From contig VWYX01000013.1 in the NCBI GenBank assembly GCA_013396525.1, positions 2,310,491 through 2,374,490 on the forward strand: 64,000 nt of DNA, read 5' to 3'. Both the position numbers and the translations under genes were made by a program. This DNA is from Chaetorhynchus papuensis. Lineage: Eukaryota; Chordata; Aves; Passeriformes; Rhipiduridae. Shown here piece by piece: positions 60,630-64,000 of this stretch (positions within the stretch are counted from its first letter, which is position 1; each line of letters begins with the position of its first letter). Under the pieces are notes generated by a model. It had not been told where the DNA came from. It did no database searches and worked only from the letters and a program-made list of their open reading frames with translations.

Positions 60630-60644
60630 AGCTTCTAGAATTAC
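60566..60644 (-). CDS. UFSP2: UFSP2 exon 2 with first clear ATG
   Basis: 79 bp: Val-Ile-Leu-Glu-Ala, then MDILFRIRGGLDLAFQLGTT. Human starts MVISESMDIL, so the ATG here corresponds to the second human Met. Acceptor CTCCTTAG, donor G|GTGTGT. Confidence 0.93.
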
Positions 60645-61964
60645 CTAAGGAGAAAAAAGAAGCAATGAAAATGAACAGCCATTTCCACATGCCTTCTCTC
60701 AAGCCACAGCTGACTACTGTTATACCACAGTGTGCAAGCACAGCAGCAATTACTGCAGCTGCTCAGGTTACAGAAGGCCACTGAATAAACAGGGAAGTGA
60801 GTGGCGCAGCTGTGCACAGTCACTGCAACCAGCACCTCAATTACACCTTGGAAAACATTTCCTAGCTAGACAAAAAAGCCATAATTTTTTACTTCTACCA
60901 CACAGAAATACTTTGGGTAAAATGTCATTGTTTCAATCCAAATGTCATGTTTCCCATAATATAAGTTCTTACACATATATAAAATATATTCTTCCAGCTC
61001 AAGTAAAGCAAGGACAGAACTAAGCAGAAAGGTAATTAGGCACATCTTTAAGTATGCATTCATTAGTTAGGAAATCACAGTTTCAGGGCAATGAGGAAAA
61101 AAATGGGGGGAATGACATACACAACCTCTAGAACTAAGGCCGAGTTTCACATTTGACAGGAGAGCTACTTAAGCCACCACAGAGACCAGCCAGCTGTTTC
61201 TTCCCCCTTCCGAAACCCCTGCTCTGCGTCCTCACAACTGCTCACTGCAGACATTTTAACTTCACCAGAGAACTCAAGCAGATGGAAAAACACCCTTCTA
61301 TTTAGAGAGGGCTTTTTCAGAGAGATCAATTCCTAGTAAAGTTCAGTGTACCAGACAAAAACAGCTGTGGCAGTACAGAGAGGAACAATAGGGGAGTGTG
61401 GGTATTGCTCAGTCTAACAGTCCACAGAAAGAATGGTTAACAGATTTAACTGCTCCAAAATACCAACAAGTACCTGTAAAAATAATTATACTAGGACCCT
61501 TTGGAAAGACTTATTGCACAACTGTTTGTTTACAAAGTACGACACACTTCCAAGTGCAATGCTATTGCTAGTCATGAAATAAAAACCCTGAAACATAGGA
61601 CTAATTTTCTTTCCATTAAAAGCATTCTAAAGAGAAATATGCAAAATGTGCATGCCTTGAAAATATAATCATCTACTACAGTTTATCTGCTGGTGGAGGA
61701 TTTTCAGGTTTCAGTGATTCTGGAGTGCCAAGAAACAGTTTGGTTTCTGAAGCATAATCCTGAAGTATTTTTGATAACTGGCTTATCTGCATTAATAGGG
61801 TCTTGGAGTGTGAGACCCACAAAAGTGCCAGCCAGAATGTGAAAAAATGTTTGCCTGGGTTGATGTGAAATATGTTTTTACTTGAATTATTAATACACAA
61901 GAATAATGTTCGTGAATAAGAAGAAGAGCTCTGCAAAAGGAGCCACTTTTGATAGTGGCTCATC
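60645..61964 (-). other. UFSP2 intron 1, inner part
   Basis: No gene or recognised repeat before the SINE at 61,965. Confidence 0.6.
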
Positions 61965-62072
61965 ATGGACACCACGGAATCTTCTGAGTTGGAAGGGAAC
62001 CACAAGGACGATGAGTCCAGCTCTTAAGTGAATTGTCCATAATGGGGATCAAACCCACAACCCTGGTGTTAG
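61965..62072 (-). mobile_element. tRNA-Ile-derived SINE (TguSINE1-like), 5'-truncated
   Basis: The minus strand reads TAACACCAGGGTTGTGGGTT then TGATCCCCATT, matching the anticodon-arm to T-arm part of tRNA-Ile including box B (GGTTTGATCC). A CR1-type tail follows: GGACTCATCGTCCTTGTGGT and CCTTCCAACTCAGAAGATTC. The first half of the tRNA head, with box A, is missing. TguSINE1 has this architecture and is known from passerines. Confidence 0.75.
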
Positions 62073-62340
62073 GGTCATCTGTTCCAAGTTCCCTGCTCAA
62101 CCAGGGTCATCCTAGAGCCCATGGCACAGGATTGTGTCCAGTCCGTTCCTGAACATCTCCAGTGAGGGAGACTCTACAGCCACTCTGGACAGTCTGTTCC
62201 AGTGCTCAGTCACTGCACAGTAAAGAAGCTCTTTCTCGTGTTCAGGTGAAACTTCCTGGGCATCAGGTTCTGCCCGTTGTCCCTTGTCCTATTGCTTGGC
62301 ACCACCGAGAAGCACCTCGCACCACTATGATGACCTCTTT
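62073..62340 (-). mobile_element. CR1 LINE fragment abutting the SINE
   Basis: Reverse complement of CR1: CCCTGCTCAACCAGGGTCAT, GTCTGTTCCAGTGCTCAGTC and GTAAAGAAGCTCTTTCTCGT. Its extreme 3' tail is missing and is replaced at about 62,072 by the SINE body, head-to-tail in the same orientation. Confidence 0.88.
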
Positions 62341-62731
62341 CCAACAAATCCCTGACTAAAGCCAGGCAAGCTCAGTCCCCCGAGGGCGAAGGAGAATGGC
62401 AGGGGGTATAGGTCAGCGCGGGAGGGGCCACTGTCCCTCGTGTGACACAACCCGGGCCCTGCAGAAAGGGTACCGAAGGACCTCCGCACCTCTCCCCGAG
62501 GAACCCTTGGGGCTGGAGGCCCAAACGCGACCGCCGAGCACCCACATGGCAGCGGGGACACCAAACCCCAGCCCGCCCCGCCCGGCCCCGCCGCTAGGTC
62601 AGCCCGAACGGGAGCGCCCCCCTCCCCGCTAAGGAAGGACACCCACCCATCTACCTACCTAGGCTTCCACCCATGCATCCATTCCCTGGGGATGGGGAGA
62701 CGGGGGCCGGCCAGGGGAGGAGCGGACTCAC

Positions 62732-62800
62732 CACGTCCGTCAGCGCCGCCGTAGGGGCCGGGCCCGGGCCGCATCCGAGCGGCGCACGCGCACTGCCGCC
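62732..62800 (-). other. UFSP2: UFSP2 exon 1 (5' UTR or short N-terminal extension)
   Basis: Donor GACGTG|GTGAGT on the minus strand. The frame that joins exon 2 reads Thr(ACG)-Ala-Ala-Leu-Thr-Asp-Val before the junction and contains no ATG. An out-of-frame ATG starts eight codons earlier. The transcription start is not defined, so the upper limit is approximate. Confidence 0.65.
62782..62792. promoter_or_regulatory. UFSP2: NRF1-type site GCGCACGCGCA
   Basis: Close to the palindromic NRF1 consensus GCGCATGCGC, about 50 bases upstream of the UFSP2 exon 1 donor. NRF1 sites are typical of housekeeping CpG promoters. Confidence 0.55.
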
Positions 62801-62950
62801 GGGCCGGGCGGGGGAGCGGCCCACGGCGCCGGCGGGCCCCGCCTCCTCCGGCCGCGCAGCCGCCGTGCCGCGGGCCCGGGCCGCACTGCTTCCCGTTCGG
62901 CCGGGATGGAGGGGCAGCCCTGCCGCGGGGCTGCCCCCGGGCTCACCCGC

Positions 62951-63042
62951 CTGCCCTGCCCTGTGCTGCCCTGCCCAGTGCTGCCCTGCCCAGTGCTGCC
63001 CTGCCCTGTGCTGCCCTGCCGTGCTGCCCTGCGGTGCTGCCG
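62951..63042. repeat. 15-bp GC-rich minisatellite at UFSP2 promoter
   Basis: About five imperfect copies of a CTGCCCTGCCC[A/T]GTG unit, then shorter degenerate copies, on the outer edge of the island. Copy-number variation is likely. Confidence 0.9.
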
Positions 63043-63129
63043 CCCTTGCCGGCGGCCGGCGCGCTGCAGGGAGTGCGTGGGGCTGAGCGTTCTCTCTTTG
63101 GGCAGCCACGGCTGCGCTCAGCCCACCAA

Positions 63130-63832
63130 GCGGTGATATTATGTCCTCATCATTTGTACAAGTCCATTTGGAGGCGCTATGGAATGCCGCTTGGCCGGCT
63201 GCTGCCTCGCGTTACTGCTCCTTCCAGGCTAGGCTCGTTTACGTCCACCCTCCTCAGTAACACTGAGATGCTGAGGTCCAGGGTTGTCCCCTTTAATCCC
63301 TTGATCAATGCGTTAAGATGTAGAGTTTAACTCCAGGTCTATTTGTTTCCGATAAATTATTTCTATCCTCACAAATAGAGCTACCTAGCTTCATAGCAGC
63401 GAGCCTGTAAAGTGGTTTCCAAGGGTCAGTTTTTGGTCATCTCTGGTGGTTCCTTGTCACCTGCCCTTTGGTTCCTTACCTGATGGCAAGATCTCCCAAC
63501 AGTCGAAGAACAGCACTGAGGTTGCCTAATGAAGTGATGGTACATTTCAATGTGAACCTCCATACGTTGCAAAAACCCCTCCAAAACAACCAAAAAAATT
63601 TGAGCTTTTTAAAACACATACTGTCTGTTCCAAATGCTGAGCACAAGTATGATATGGCTCACCCTTCCATCGTACACAATGTTCCAGCATATTGCTTTTT
63701 ATAAAAGAATGTATAAAATCTATTTAATTAGATGTGTTTCCACTGCTGTGCTGCTGCAGCTTTTCTACTCTGCATCCACATGCCAGAGAGGGCTAATGTG
63801 TGATATTCATCTCTCAAAACTCTGCTGGAAAT
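63130..63832. other. Region between UFSP2 island and LTR
   Basis: No exon recognised. I looked for the first exon of CFAP96, the neighbour in human, and did not find it. Confidence 0.5.
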
Positions 63833-64000
63833 TGTGGTGGTTTCACCCAGGCAGCAGCCAAGCCCCACACGGCACTTGCTCACTCCCCCACCAGCAGGAT
63901 CAGGGCGAGAATCACAAGGATAAAAGCCAGAAAACTCATGGGTTGAGATAAAGACAGTTTAATAGGGAAAGCAAAAGCCACTCACACAAGCAAGGCAAAA
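63833..64000 (-). mobile_element. Second ERV LTR copy, cut by window end
   Basis: Begins TGTGGTGGTTTCACCC and follows the 6,361 element for 168 bases with roughly eight differences and a one-base gap, including the TTTAAT (ATTAAA on the minus strand) site. Same orientation. The rest lies outside the window, so solo LTR versus provirus cannot be decided. Confidence 0.88.

Larger units (their letters stand above)
62400..63110. promoter_or_regulatory. UFSP2: UFSP2 CpG-island promoter
   Basis: GC- and CpG-dense region over UFSP2 exon 1. It contains the NRF1-type site at 62782-62792 and a minisatellite on its outer side. In human, CFAP96 (C4orf47) lies on this side, so the island could be bidirectional, but I could not find a CFAP96 exon in the window. 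Confidence 0.8.

Noticed and set aside
62721..62774. Out-of-frame ATG in UFSP2 exon 1 (reads MRPGPGPYGG)
   Set aside because: It leaves one base before the junction and would put exon 2 in the wrong frame. At best it is an upstream ORF.
62651..63109. Long ORFs on both strands at the UFSP2 island
   Set aside because: Produced by CpG-island composition and the 15-bp minisatellite.
63110..63832. Searched for the first exon of CFAP96 (C4orf47), the human neighbour of UFSP2
   Set aside because: No stretch resembling its N terminus was found. It may start beyond the window.
1..64000. Looked for tRNA, rRNA, microRNA-like hairpins, CRISPR arrays and bacterial features
   Set aside because: None supported. 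The only tRNA-like sequence is the SINE head at about 62,040-62,072.

Overview
The window is vertebrate nuclear DNA, almost certainly from a bird and probably a songbird (passerine). The bird call rests on several degraded CR1 LINE copies, short introns and GC-rich promoter islands. The passerine call rests on one truncated tRNA-Ile-headed SINE with a CR1-like tail (about 61,965-62,072), which resembles TguSINE1, a family I know only from passerines. All genes are multi-exon with GT-AG introns. The gene set and order (SNX25 > < LRP2BP, ANKRD37 > < UFSP2) match human 4q35.1, which corresponds to a chicken chromosome 4 block.

Layout. Positions 1-32,840 hold the 3' part of SNX25 on the + strand: thirteen coding exons from 4,441 to the stop at 31,898-31,900, encoding 615 residues (start of the RGS domain to the C terminus). 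The PXA half and the promoter lie left of the window. LRP2BP is on the - strand, converging on SNX25, with six confident exons between 35,791 and 41,673 and a very short candidate last exon at 34,589-34,606. Its start-codon exon was not found. Next come two separate CpG islands, about 41,880-42,400 (LRP2BP side) and 44,700-45,250 (ANKRD37 promoter). ANKRD37 (+, five exons, 45,164-47,456) is complete at 171 residues. UFSP2 (-, twelve exons, 62,732 down to 48,221) is complete at 462 residues from the first clear ATG, with its catalytic Cys, Tyr, Asp and His all present. Its promoter is a third CpG island at about 62,400-63,110. The last 900 bases hold no gene that I recognise and end inside an ERV LTR.

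How the genes work. They are neighbours, not an operon, and share no pathway. SNX25 is an endosomal sorting nexin. LRP2BP is a Sel1-repeat adaptor for megalin. ANKRD37 is a small nuclear ankyrin protein induced by HIF-1 in mammals, and two ACGTG cores sit in its promoter here. UFSP2 is the UFM1-specific cysteine protease. Both gene pairs are convergent, and ANKRD37 and UFSP2 may share overlapping 3' UTRs.

Mobile and repeated DNA: two related LTRs in the same orientation 57 kb apart (6,361-6,947 and 63,833-end), five CR1 fragments outside the SINE region, a CR1/SINE chimera at 61,965-62,340, a GC-rich minisatellite at the UFSP2 promoter and several short duplications.

I see no clearly new biological system. 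The observations most worth checking are the UFSP2 start region (ACG where an in-frame ATG would be expected), a possible unannotated + strand transcript leaving the LRP2BP CpG island, a duplicated splice acceptor in SNX25, the short LRP2BP C terminus, a protein-like minus-strand stretch inside a SNX25 intron, and a perfect CTCF-type motif in an intronic GC-rich islet.
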